Assembly (NCBI GenBank): GCA_002118135.1
Contig: BDIU01000197.1
Coordinates: 62,001 to 126,000, forward strand
Origin: Trebouxia sp. TZW2008
Lineage: Eukaryota > Chlorophyta > Trebouxiophyceae > Trebouxiales > Trebouxiaceae
Reading direction: 5' to 3'
Length of the DNA stretch: 64,000 nt
Within the stretch, counting starts at the first letter, position 1, and the number at the start of each line of letters is the position of its first letter. Positions 1-11,279 of this stretch are shown here, piece after piece. The position numbers were made by a program, and so were the translations under genes. The notes under the pieces are model-generated. The model was not told the origin of the DNA and searched no databases. It saw nothing but the letters and a program-made list of their open reading frames with translations.

Positions 1-289
1 ACCATCTAGAACCTTGTTTAAGGGCCATACGTCAAGTCTGTGCCTGCAACTTTGTGCCACTCTGTGCGCAATGTCTCCTGCCCACACTCTGAAGTCACCT
101 TATGACCAACATCAATAATAAATCGGGATCAAAGAGCCTTTCTCTGCATTATTGTGCCAAAATGCTTCAAAGCTCCAAGCCCCAGGACATGCATGCGAAT
201 GCGTGCTTCATTGCATACTTGCAGCACCAGACTTTCACTGTGATGACTCTTCTGCATCACTAAGACTGACTAGAGCATTTGAGACTGAC

Positions 290-3200
290 CTGTATGAGGT
301 GGCCAGGGTTCCAGAACAGCTCAGCAAAGATGACGCACTGGGCTGCTGTCAGTGTGATGCCCACCTGCAGCACATCACAAGGATGTTGATGGCTGCTGCA
401 AGCAAAACTTCTCGTAAACCAAGCAGGGGTTCTGCTAAGCAGACAGGTATGTGTCAGCAGTAGTGCAGAAGCCTTTGTCATGTACTACAAAGCAGGGGTT
501 GGGGCAAACAAGGCAGGGCAGCACAGGGACTATAGAATGGACAGCGCAGCGCAGCACAGCGCAGCACAGCGCAGCACAGCGCAGCACAGCGCAGCACAGC
601 GCAGCACAGCGCAGCGCAGCGCAGCGCAGCGCAGCGCAGCGCAGCACAGCGCAGCACAGCGCAGCGCAGCACAGCACAGCACAGCACAGCACAGCACAGC
701 ACAGCGCAAGGGCTTACCCCAGCAGCAGTGATAGACAGGATAGCCAGTTTGACTTTTGGGTCATTCTGGAAGGCATCTACAGCAGCTTTGCGCTTGTCCA
801 CGCTCACTTTGCCGTCAATACGCATTGTCTTCCCGCCCTTGCCAAACTTGGCTTCAATGCCGTCCAGCACAGCCTGGTGATGCGCAAAGACAATAATTTT
901 GTCACCTGAAAGCATATAGCTGCCTTGCTTGTATCTTGTTTGTCTCTGAATTGGGCTTGGTGTGGTTGTGTTCTTGCCAAGTTTGAAAGGCAAACCCAGC
1001 TTAAAGACGTGTACTCTCAAACTGAGTCCTCAGAGAAATGTCTTACGCATTGCTTCAGCCCTCTTTCTTCTTCAACGACCATGATCACTTCAAATATTTC
1101 CACACAGGTGCTAGGTATGTGAGGCTTTGAGCACCTTTGTCCACAGCCTGTTGATCTTGGTCCAGTGTGCCTGCCAGTCTAGCTTAGCCACAGGCTTTCT
1201 AGTGACTGCAACTATGAACTTTGGGCAAACCTGGATGGGCTGTCACATGACAGCATGCATTCAGTGCAGGCCAGTGACCGCCCGCAATGCTGGCATGTGA
1301 ATTGTGAACACAATGTAAGGCAGTTTTCACCTTCATCCGGAGCCTGTTCAATCTGTTCCAGGGTGCCTGCCAGCTTGGCCTTGCCAGAGTCTTGTAGCGC
1401 AGATCCTTTGAGCTCCCCTAGAGGTCTGACACATCACAGCATGCATCAAACAAGTCGCAGTGCACACCTTCATCTAGAGCCTGCTCAATCTGCTCCAGGG
1501 TGCCTTGCAGCTTGGCCCTGCCAGAGGCCTTGTACAAGCGCATAGTCTGCCCTTCCAGTAGCTGCTTCCTGCTAGCATCTGACAGCTCTTGATCCCTCTT
1601 GATGCGGGCCATCTCAATTTCAATGGCTGTCAATTCCTGCTTTCAATTTTAAAGTGATTGGACATGTCATGACACCAATGCACCTGAAGAAGGTGCACTG
1701 AAATCAATCTTCGTACGCACACGGCGCTAGAAAATGGCAAATGCGCTCTGCTTGCCTTCAAAGACTGGGAGGCGAACTCTACATGACTCATGAGTGAATC
1801 ACACATGGAGAAAAAAATGGGAGGCATTTGCTATGTGCTTTCTGAAACTAGGCATCAAGCATGACTCACTGCCACACACATGACTTCACCGTCGACACAT
1901 CATCACAATGAATGAGAAGGCAGCGCCTCTGCTTTGTGCTCGCTGACCTGCATAGCCTGGCCATCAAGCTCTATGGTGACTCGCTGCCGCAGCTTGGCCG
2001 GAAGGTCTTGCAGCACGTCTTTCTTCAGCCGCCGAATGAGCACATGCTTCTGCAGGATGGCATTCAGCTCGCTCAAGTTGCTGCTGCCCCTCCAATCATA
2101 CACATGGCGGGCAATCTGGGTTGGAGAACCGCCGCAGTAACGGGTGCCAAATTCGTTCCTTGTGCCCAACAAACCGGGAATGACCATGTCTATCTGCAAT
2201 AGCGTCACGTCATCAGCAATGCAGGATGGCATGCAGCTTGCCCGAGTTGCTGCTGCCCCGCCAATCACCCACACTACAGGCAATCTGGGTTGGAACAACG
2301 CCGCAGTAACGGGTGCCAAACTCATTCCTGGTGCCTAGCAGGCCAGGTATGACCATGTCAATCTGCATCATCATCATTGCACTGATGCAGAGTAGCATTC
2401 AATTTGCTCAACTTGCTGCTGCCCCGATCTGGGTTGGAAAGCCGCTGCCGCAACGGGTGCCAAATTCATTGCGGGTCCCCAACATGACAGGGATGACCAT
2501 GTCAGTCTGCAACAGCATCATCTAAGCAACATTGCAGCATGGCAGTCAGCTCACTGCCTTGCCAATTATACACACTGCAGGCAATCTGGGTTGCAAATCC
2601 GTGTGACGGGTGCCAAACTCACTTCTGGTGCCCAACAGGCCAGGAATGACCATGTCAATCTGCACCAGCATCATGTTGTCAGTACTGAATAACGGCATTC
2701 AGCTCACCCAAATTGCTGCTGCCATGCCAATCATGCACACTGCGGGCAGTCTGTGTTGGGAAAACACTGCAGCAACGGGTGCCAAACTCGTTCAGATGCC
2801 CACAAAGTAGGGATGACCATGTCAATCTGCAACGTCAGCATGCGTCAACAATGCCAGCCAGCTCAGCCTGGGTGACCATGTGCACTCTGCACAAAAGATG
2901 ATGGAACAATTCACAACCATGGTCATGTAGCTCAAATCTTAGCATGACCAAAGGCTAGCAGATGCAATATGCTCACAATGTGAAGCAGTGATCAGAGGGT
3001 AACAAATCATGTACACCATTGTAACTGGAAAAGACAACAGACAATGCTGGCTTTTGGCATGCTGATCTGACAATTCAACTAATTCATTGCAGCTCTGCAC
3101 ATGCTGAAACCCCCCGCAATACAGCAGCGCTGGCAACTTTCACCTTGCAGCCACAGTCATACATTGAGAGAAGGGCAGGCACAGACGCCTCACCTGAGTG

Positions 3201-6200
3201 TACATCTCAATAGGTCTGGACAGTGCTGGAGTGCCGGTCACCAGAATGGCTCTTCTGTAGTCATGGACCATTGGCCATATGAACTTGGTCCTCTGAGTCG
3301 TGTGGTTCTTCAACATGTGGCTTTCATCACAGATAATGAAGTCAAACCTGCACAGCTTACAGAGCACGACTCAAAACCTATGTTAGCCTGCATTCAAAAG
3401 AGGCAGTGCATCGTACCTCTTGGTTACATGCTAGCTAGTGAGGATTCTGACATCTTGCCAGGTGCATACACAACCATCAATTTGCCTCCGGATAACTTAG
3501 TCACAGAAGCCATTTTGAATCAAGGCAAACACACTCTCGGCCACTTTACACTCTACGCACCGACAACTTGCAGTTTGCAAACTTGAAATGTGCATATGTC
3601 AATCCTTTCTGCAGTAACATCTGCAGTAGCAGGAGTGCTTCAATTGTTGCAAAAGACAAAATATCTATCACGTCAGTGGAGTGTGCACGAGCTTGATACA
3701 GGCTGCAAGCGGCCATGCAAGACTTCAAGGACTCACGCCTGGCATCAATGGGCTTGAGATTGATCAAGCAATCTACGCTGACCTGTTCTCATAGCCTTGC
3801 AACTTCTGGACAAGATCATAGGAGATGACGACAATGTGCTGCCTTGGCGTCTGCTCCCTGGGCAGCAGCTTGCTTTTGATGTCCTGCAGTTGACAGCGTC
3901 AATTTCATCAGACCTGTGTCTCCAAACGCATATCACAGCATATGAGACCACAATTTCTCTCCACAAGGTGGTGTGGTGTAACAAACAAGGCCTCTTTGGC
4001 AGCCTGGGTTGGTTGTAATGGTGTACAAACCAGATGTGAACAGCAGCTTGTCTTTGATGTCCTGTCACACACAACGTCATGTTGCATGCTGCTTGTCTGC
4101 CCTGATCTGCGCAAGCACCTGTTTGTACCAAATGGTAAAGGCACAGCAGCAAGTACATCAGTCATAGCAAAACAACCAGGCGAAGCTGTCTACCCTCCAT
4201 TTCGTCTGTTATTGACCAGCAATCTGGTTGTCGACCATGGTTAAGGGCATCGTATGCTGACCGTAACAGCATGAACACCAAGCATACTGAGATTTGGTAC
4301 CGTTGCAAAAGACTGCAGGGTATTAGCTGCAGTCCTGTCAGAGTATTACTGCTGCGCACAATACCGAAACATGAAGAGTGATGTGCAGTGAGCTGGCACG
4401 TGCATCCAATAAATTTGCCAGAATTACAATGACACTTCATGAAGTCAAGCACCATACTCTTCATTTCATACTGTTAAGTCCTTGCATATTGGGTATCACG
4501 TATTGTCCCGGACGTATTGCGTATTTCACAGTTGCACTGCACCTCAGTGATTTGTATTTTCAGATACTGCGCATCGCGTGTCATGTATTGCGTATCGGTG
4601 ATTAGATATGGTGATTCACTGACTTCATGCATCAACTAACCTTGCCAGACTTGATGACAACCAGGTCATCCTCATCCGGAATGCTGTCAGGGGGCAACCA
4701 CTGCAGCAGGGCATCATACCACACCAGCCTCATGGAAGATGGACAGACTACCAGCAGCGGCCAGTCCTTGGGATAGCAAGCTGCAATACAGATAGCCTGC
4801 ATGCGCACACGCACAGGCGTCGAGGCAGGGCATCATACTTCTTTAGCCTCATGGAAGAAAGACAGACAACCAGCAGCGACCAGTCCTTGGAAGAGCAAGC
4901 TGCAATGCAGATGGCCTGCATGCATCAAACATAGACGCTGCATTGGGGCAGGGCGTCATCAATACACTTGATAGAGCCTGCATGCACACCAGCCACAGAT
5001 GACAGACACATCACCAACAGCAAGCCCCCCCTGGGATAGCAAGCTGCAATGCAGATGGCCTGCGTGCACACACGCACAGAGGCGAGGCGAGTCAGAAAAG
5101 TAATGAATGGCCAAGTTATGTAGTTGGTGTACATACCAGCCTCATGGAAGAAGAACAGACCATCAGCAGCGGCCAGTGCTTGGGCTAGCAAGCTGCATTG
5201 CAGACAGCCTGCATGCGTACATGCATGTAGACAAAGCACAGAAACAATGCATGGCCAGTTCCAGAACCTGCAAAGCGCAATGCAGATGGCTTGAATGCAT
5301 ACACACAGCCAGCAGTCACTTTGGCATGATGTCATGCAGATAGCATGCATGCTTGTTTCGTGAATGTGCTGTTGATCATGACGCATCCCAAGCACTACAC
5401 AACGCCTCTATTGTGTCTGTGCGATATCCTGAATGTCCCCACAGCAAGAACAGCAGACCCCCAAACATGCCAAGTTCTCAAGAGAGATGCTTGAACCAGT
5501 CCGCTGTTGTGTCTGTGAGATATCCTGCATGTGCCTCAGCAAGAACGGCAGGACCCCCAAATATGGCAGATTTTCAACAGAAATGCTTGAACCAGTCCCA
5601 TGTTGTGTCTGTGAAAAATTCTGCACATCCCCTCAGCAAGAACAGCAGACCCCCACACTTGACAGTCCTCAACAAAATTGCTTGGTCCATCAAAGAATGC
5701 ACAGGCACCTGCACTGTCTTTCCAAGCCCCATTTCATCAGCCAGCATGACTCTGCCTTTATGCTTCACCCCAAAACGCACGCCGGCTCTCTGGAAAGGGA
5801 AAAGGCGGTCATTCAGAGAGTCTGACATATATCGCTTAAGTCTTTTTGCAATCTGTGTGTCTGTCGCAACCTCTGGTGGCGAGCGCCTGAAACAACATCA
5901 GCCACAATTTGTTGCAGTACAAACAAAAGCAGGATGCACGACCAGAACAGACTTTGAGGTTTGCTGGTGTATAGATGCACTGCAAATGCAGCCAAGATAG
6001 TGACAGCAAGAATGCTCAGCACAATTGTGAGATGTTTGTTGCGGATTTGCTGCAGATGCTTCACAAAATTCGTGAATTATATAATTCCATATATAATTAG
6101 TGAATTGTAGAATTGTATATCTTGGTCTGGGCTAAAACTTGACATTTACCCAAAGACATCCTTTCCACCCCAAACAGTTTCTGCCTTTTCTGATGCTGTC

Positions 6201-6265
6201 GATCGGCTGTGCCGACCTGAAGCCGCAACAACTTGTCTTGGCTTTGGGCGGCACCTTACAGGACG
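290..6265 (-). CDS. SMARCAL1: SMARCAL1/HARP-type SNF2 annealing helicase (3' end off window)
   Basis: Nine exons join in phase on the minus strand: 6150-6265, 5709-5886, 4641-4796, 3783-3883, 3194-3347, 1948-2193, 1468-1636, 718-905 and 290-364, giving about 461 codons. Visible SNF2 motifs in order are the nucleotide-binding loop [11 protein letters not shown], motif Ia in [11 protein letters not shown], the DESH form of motif II, motif [12 protein letters not shown], the [14 protein letters not shown] segment, and a helicase C-terminal lobe with [15 protein letters not shown] and [18 protein letters not shown] and this order are typical of SMARCAL1, an ATP-driven enzyme that reanneals RPA-coated single-stranded DNA at stalled replication forks in the nucleus. 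The last arginine motif (near AEDRAHRIGQ in relatives) is not in the window, so the gene continues left of 290. No HARP domain is recognisable in the short N-terminus. A first exon at 6712-6735 beginning MLRTQISR fits in phase but is unproven. Confidence 0.87.
541..708. repeat. (RCAGC)n pentanucleotide repeat
   Basis: About 33 units alternate GCAGC and ACAGC with almost no interruption. The tract sits in the intron between helicase exons 718-905 and 290-364, and it starts within ten bases of the donor at 713-717. Its period of five keeps several frames open, which creates long but meaningless Ala/Cys/Arg-rich and Ser/Ala/Gln-rich reading frames. Confidence 0.95.
1133..1405 (-). repeat. Donor-side exon echoes (two) of SMARCAL1 exon 1468-1636
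   Basis: Two degenerate copies, near 1330-1405 and 1133-1200, repeat the 3' part of the functional exon (region [17 protein letters not shown]) up to its donor. Both lie downstream of the exon in transcription. Confidence 0.8.
2215..2834 (-). repeat. Acceptor-side exon echoes (four) of SMARCAL1 exon 1948-2193
   Basis: Four diverging copies repeat the intron end plus the first part of the exon (region [19 protein letters not shown]). Each is about 120-160 bp and all lie upstream of the functional exon in transcription. Only the copy next to the exon continues into the [12 protein letters not shown] segment. Confidence 0.88.
4020..4100 (-). repeat. Acceptor-side echo of SMARCAL1 exon 3783-3883
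   Basis: A short degenerate copy of the start of the exon coding DIKSKLLP, with its acceptor. It is placed upstream of that exon in transcription. Confidence 0.6.
4825..5340 (-). repeat. Acceptor-side exon echoes (about four) of SMARCAL1 exon 4641-4796
   Basis: Successive copies near 4835-4925, 4950-5065, 5125-5215 and 5265-5345 repeat the acceptor and the first part of the exon (region [17 protein letters not shown] and PSSM). All lie upstream of the functional exon in transcription and carry substitutions or frame breaks. Confidence 0.85.
5407..5695. repeat. Three units of a 95-bp tandem repeat in a helicase intron
   Basis: Units begin near 5407, 5505 and 5600. Each contains a segment reading CAGCAAGAACRGCAG on the plus strand followed by a run of C. 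They lie in the intron just downstream of the ATP-loop exon 5709-5886. Unlike the exon echoes elsewhere, the units are almost wholly intronic. Confidence 0.85.
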
Positions 6266-7902
6266 CTGCAAATGTGGATGGTCACAGAGAAAACTACATT
6301 GAAGCTTGAGTCTGTGAACAGGCTCGGGGACATGTGGGAGGAGGACCTGCATTGAGCACAGTCGTCATGTCTGCTTCTTTAAGGTTTTTTTCAGTTCAGG
6401 TGACTGGACAGGTTATGACGAAGCGAGACGTTCAGTGTTCCATAACTTGGTCTGCATGCTGCCAATTGACTTGCAGGCGAGCTGCTTGCAAGGCTACAAC
6501 AATGTCTCCGTCTCAGGGGTATTCAATATCAGGAACTTTTCAGTGTGAGAGCAAGCCAACTGGGAACCAAGCCCTGCATTCTGAGTTCAGCAGTGTCTCT
6601 GAGTGTTGTTGTAAGGACAACTTCCAGATAAACAATGCATTCATCACAAAGAGAATGTGCTGTGAAAGGGATCAGCTTAAGGATTGGAAGCCATGTGGAT
6701 TGCACACTTACTCTTGAGATTTGAGTCCTCAACATTGTAGCTAGCTCATCACAAGTTGGCTGTTTGCGGAAAGGGTATAAGGCGTAGTCAGTTGCTTGAC
6801 TGAAAAGTGTGGGTGCTAGTCAGCTAGGCTTCCTGCATCTTCATCTTTGCCTGAGCTGACGTACACAAGGAAAACACAGGTCCAGAGCAAATGGGTTGTC
6901 TAGCGCTCTGCGCTTCTAGGTGCAAAAGTCTTGCACTCTGTTGGGCTCTGAACTTCGGTCAACTGTGGAAAGAGTGTGAGGTGTCGCAATTCTCCGACTG
7001 ATTGCACGTCTGTCTGGGCCGCAGAAAAGGCAGGATGCAGCGTCTGAGCTAAGCTTAGTGGTGTCGCGTTGTGGTTAAACGATATGCAACGTGTGATCAA
7101 GAAAAAACGCATGCAAGAACAAGAACTGTGGGGGAGCTACACCGCTGCACGCGATGAAGTTGAAATAATGATCTGAGAACAGCTTGCGCTACGATGCACG
7201 CCCGCAGAATATTGCGTTTTGCGGGAAATGTTGTGTGCAGCAGTGCGCACGCTCTGAAACCATGGGCACATGCACTGAGGCACGGTGCTACGTTGCAAGC
7301 CAACAATACTGGGCTGGCAACATTTGACATACAGCGCCCTCTCTTACAGAATTCTGCATGGCTTTTGAAGAAAGTTCACGTGTTCATGTGCTGCCCATTC
7401 ATTCCAGCTGGTGCTTAATTTGGGAGCTTTTTTACAACAATGCTCTTTTCTTAAATCAGCACAAGCCACTGTTCTATACTATTCAACCTGCCAAGGTAAC
7501 TGGCCATGACACCCCACTGCGCCCCAGGGCATCCTGAAGACAGCAGGGGAGGGAGGGCGGGCCAATTATTTCCAGCCTGGCCCTGTAACCAGATGAGCAG
7601 CTGCGCACGCCGACGCAACAGTTACAGCAAACTTGGTATGCTGTCTATATCTGCAGTGCTATCTGCAATGAGTCAGATCTTGCTGCTGACACATGCTCAT
7701 CACGTGTCCTGTTTGCGACGGTCCTGAAACATTTAACCAATGCCAGTCACACCGACAGTGCCGATCGTGAGCGTTTCAAAATCCACAGTTCAGAGCTAGA
7801 CTTCAAATACAGCAAGCGGCGCGACGCACAAGCATATGACATGCATCTGTTGCTGCTGCTGCTGCTGATACAGACCCAAGGGCAGCATATAGCACATCCC
7901 TG
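6266..7902. other. Intergenic stretch between SMARCAL1 5' end and PRCC 3' end
   Basis: It holds the helicase 5' region, including the doubtful first exon at 6712-6735, and the PRCC 3' flank. Short reading frames here show no family resemblance or consistent splice phase. I see no further supportable gene. Confidence 0.5.
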
Positions 7903-10418
7903 CTACCAGCCATACTTGGCCTGCGTTTCCATTTTAGTTTTGATGCCTTGCCCTCTCTGCTCCAAAAGTTCAAGCTCCTGCAGCCCAAGGTCACATCATG
8001 ACTGCTGTTCCATGCAATTCAAGGCGTGATGTCACTGCCAAAGACACATGCCAGCCATGCAACACACACTACATGTTGAATCTTGCTATCAAAGCTCCAG
8101 GCAACAGCAAACACAGCAAGCAAGCACTGTGATTGACACAGTGCAGGGCACAAGCACATTGCTAGCAGGTCATATGCATGTCAGTGCAACTGCAGATTGG
8201 CTCTCGACCAGCTGCAGCATACGAAGCCTGAAAGCCAAAAGACCAAGTACAGCATGCTACACAGGTATGCCCACAGCTCAGGGAATGTCTCACCCTAATC
8301 TTTGCATGGTGGTACAAAGAGCTAATCTGGTGCTTGCGCTTAGCCAATTTAGCAGGCATTGGTCCTGCCTCAGAGCGTAGCTGCATCTCATAATCAGCCC
8401 CTAGAGCAGCCCTGGCCCCTCCAGCTGCCTCTCTAGCTGCTGGATTGACGTATTTCAGATCTGCCTGATTTATCTGCAGTGCATCAAAGGTGGCGTTGTG
8501 CGATTTCGCATCATCGATGCTTTTGAGGTCCACCCAATCAAATCACAGTGTGTCACTTGAAGATACGTGTGAAGAATTGTACGTACTACAGCTACATGTG
8601 CTTGATGCACAGGTCACTTGATTTTGCAGCGTGCTTTCACACGGCTATCAATGACTGCCCTGCTTCGTTGTTTGTGCACATTGCAGTGCTTCATGACGAG
8701 GCATCCAATGCAAGCTGCACTTGGATTTGCACTGCACTTAAGTTTTTACAAGCCCAAGTCAATCCTGACCTTGATCCTCACAGTTGCCGCTACAGCCACT
8801 TGCTCTGGGCAGTCCCTAGGATCTAAACAACATGCTGTAGGGCTTGGCAAGCATGGCATGAAGAGCACTTGCCATCAACGCCCAAAATAGACTTTATGGA
8901 AGCTACCTATTTGAGCTGGATATTGTGAGAATCTCCGAATTAGACATTATGAAGGCTACCAATTTGAGCTGGACATTGTGAGAATCCCCAGATGCCCTAA
9001 GACATACCTGTTTGAACTGGACTTGTGAGGACGTGGCAGCATCATTGCCGGAACGTCTTGCTGCTTTGGCCATCTCTTCAGCCAAAGCCTGCTCCAACAA
9101 GTCTTGCTGCTGTGGCGCCTGCTGCCTGCAGTAACACAGGCCTGTCATTGGCAGCATTGTTATGCTTTCTAGTGCTGTCCTGTGACCCATCTATTAGCAG
9201 CAATGAACTGCCTGCAAACACATCTGTCTCAAGCCATTTATGCCAACGCAAATGAGCCTTGAAACAGCTCAATCCTCCGCAACTGAACAGGCCTGGACAT
9301 GAGACAAAATGACAGACGCTCCTAGCAGGAAAGTCCATACTGTTGCAACCATCATGATTCGCACACAACACGCACAAATTAGGATTCAGCACAATGCATG
9401 CCTCAATCAGTATGCACTGCGCAATATGCACTGGTCAGCTCTCAAGCAGAAGCTAAATTACTGGGGCGCGCAGAATCGACTTGACAGTAGCATTTGCACA
9501 AGTGAACAGAAGTTCAAGTACAGGACAAATTCTCCTGAGCTGTGTTATCTGCACAAGTTGAGGTGCCAATCGACATACCAAAGGATTGTAATGTGACATG
9601 ATACCTGTATGAAGACGGATCTTCCTCTTGCCCTTGGGAAGACATAGCGACTGAGCTGTAGTAGTCATCAGGTGCTGCTGCTGGTCCATATGAAGAGTTC
9701 TGACCAGCAGACTCCCTGGCTTCTAAGTCCTGCTCTATCCTGTATGCTTCATTGCCAAACTCAGCAGGGTAGCTGGGGACTGCCACATTGATTGTGCTCT
9801 CTGGCATGCCCTCCTCCATCAGCCTGTCAGGTGAGGAGTCCGGAGAGATTGCGCGCTGCAAGCAATTTCCAGAGTCAGGCGTATGCTGATTGTGGTAGAA
9901 GATGGTGGTAGCAGCGACAGTAGCAGAAGAAAATATCTGGTGATTGCTGATCTATGTTCACATATGCTACCTTGCTGTTTCCTTTCCCTAGCGGAACTGA
10001 CGCCAAGTCTTGTTTTGGTGCAGGCAGAAAGTCTGCTAGGCTCTTGCCTTTGCTGCTGACCTTTGTCTTTTTCTTTGGCTGCTCCTAAAGCAGATTGAAT
10101 CACAAAACGCTCAATATACAACAAAAGTGAGGCGATATAGCAGCTTTGACCAGATCCATGGTGCTTGGTTACCTCGTCGTCGCTGTCTGGCACATACTGA
10201 ATGGTCATAGGCAGTGTGCGTCGTTTCTTTCGCTTGTGCTGGCCGGAAGGTGCTGGTAAGTCGCCCAAGAGACCAGCAGGCTCTTCCTTTTTGGCTGTTG
10301 TTGAGGCCCAGGAAGGAAGTGTTGGAGCACTCTGCGCAGTAGGAGCGGGCTCAGGAAGCACAGCTGCGTCTCCAGGTGACCCCGAGCTGTCAGAATCGTA
10401 GTTCGCGACCAGGTCCAT
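7903..10418 (-). CDS. PRCC: PRCC homologue, proline-rich splicing-related nuclear protein
   Basis: Six exons join in phase: 10173-10418, 9971-10084, 9605-9855, 9008-9125, 8294-8473 and 7903-7977, coding 327 aa. The start is the ATG opening MDLVANYDSDSSGS, the acidic N-terminus expected of the family. The middle is low complexity with a basic run (KRKKRR, residues about 60-70) that could be a nuclear localisation signal, and Pro/Ala-rich parts. The diagnostic C-terminus is present: AKRKHQISSLYHHAKIR, then ELELLEQRGQGIKTKMETQ, then AKYGW and the stop. The last residues match the conserved end of PRCC, known in animals as a nuclear protein linked to pre-mRNA splicing and to MAD2B binding. The algal function is inferred from the family. 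Confidence 0.9.
8883..9000 (-). repeat. Donor-side exon echoes (two) of PRCC exon 9008-9125
   Basis: Two copies of the exon end (VQFKQ) plus the start of the intron lie just downstream of the functional exon in transcription. The donor is degenerate in both. Confidence 0.75.
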
Positions 10419-11279
10419 GATTTTGCCCTTTCGGTCTCGCAACGTTTGCATGCAGACTGCTTTTGCAGCTTTGGCTTTGACCAGACTCAGTCTGTCTGCC
10501 GCAGCGTGTGAAGCCATGAGTGATCACTGTGGGGCTGCTACTGCTGTAGATCAAGATGAAGTACATGGTGATCAAATTCTCGCACTCAAGGCCAAGAACC
10601 CGACACAAAAGGCTAAATGACCCTCAACCCATGCCTGAGATCACAATCGTGAAAGCAAGAAAGCAAGAATGCGATAGGCTGCAAGTATTCGAGGATGATA
10701 CTGCAAGTGCAAAGGCTCAAGCTCACCGACCTGTTCCTTTGATTTTGGAACCATGTTTACAACATCTTGAGCCTCTCTGCGGCAGGACTTTGGGTCTGTC
10801 CCATGACACAGGCAGAATCGAGTCTGAACTAGTATCCAGAAACGGAGTATAATCAGGAGCATACTGGCACCAGTCTGCCTGAACACATGCTGAGAACACA
10901 CTCTGCTAACATGACCAAGACATCTGAAACGCATACGCTCAGATATTGAACACCCAGACTGTACTCACAAGAATGCCCAGATAAGGTGCCGCCTGGAAAG
11001 TCAGACATAGGACAAAACCAATCACCATTCCTTCAGTAGTTCATAACAAAGCAAAGTAAGGATGTCTTTGAACAGTAAAGCACAACAAACTGGCCCTGCA
11101 GCAACCTTAAGCAGCGCTGCTGCACAAGCATTTGTTGTATCATACATGGCAACAGCTATCTATAAGGGTTCCTGGGCTGTCGAGCTACCAGAGGATGTGC
11201 AAAGCCTGTGACCTCTTGGATGTGACAGGGCTCTTTCACAAAGCCCCAGAGTCACAGGGCGGGATCATGAAGCCCTAAG
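10419..11279. other. Intergenic stretch upstream of PRCC
   Basis: No reading frame with family resemblance or phase-consistent splicing is visible. It should hold the PRCC promoter and the 3' untranslated region of the next minus-strand gene. Confidence 0.5.

Noticed and set aside
435..1020. Long Cys/Ala/Leu/Arg-repeat and Ser/Ala/Gln-repeat reading frames
   Set aside because: They are frames through the (RCAGC)n tract plus, in one case, the adjoining helicase exon. They are not separate proteins.
5408..5626. 72-aa repetitive minus-strand frame
   Set aside because: It is produced by the 95-bp intronic tandem repeat and has no start or domain.
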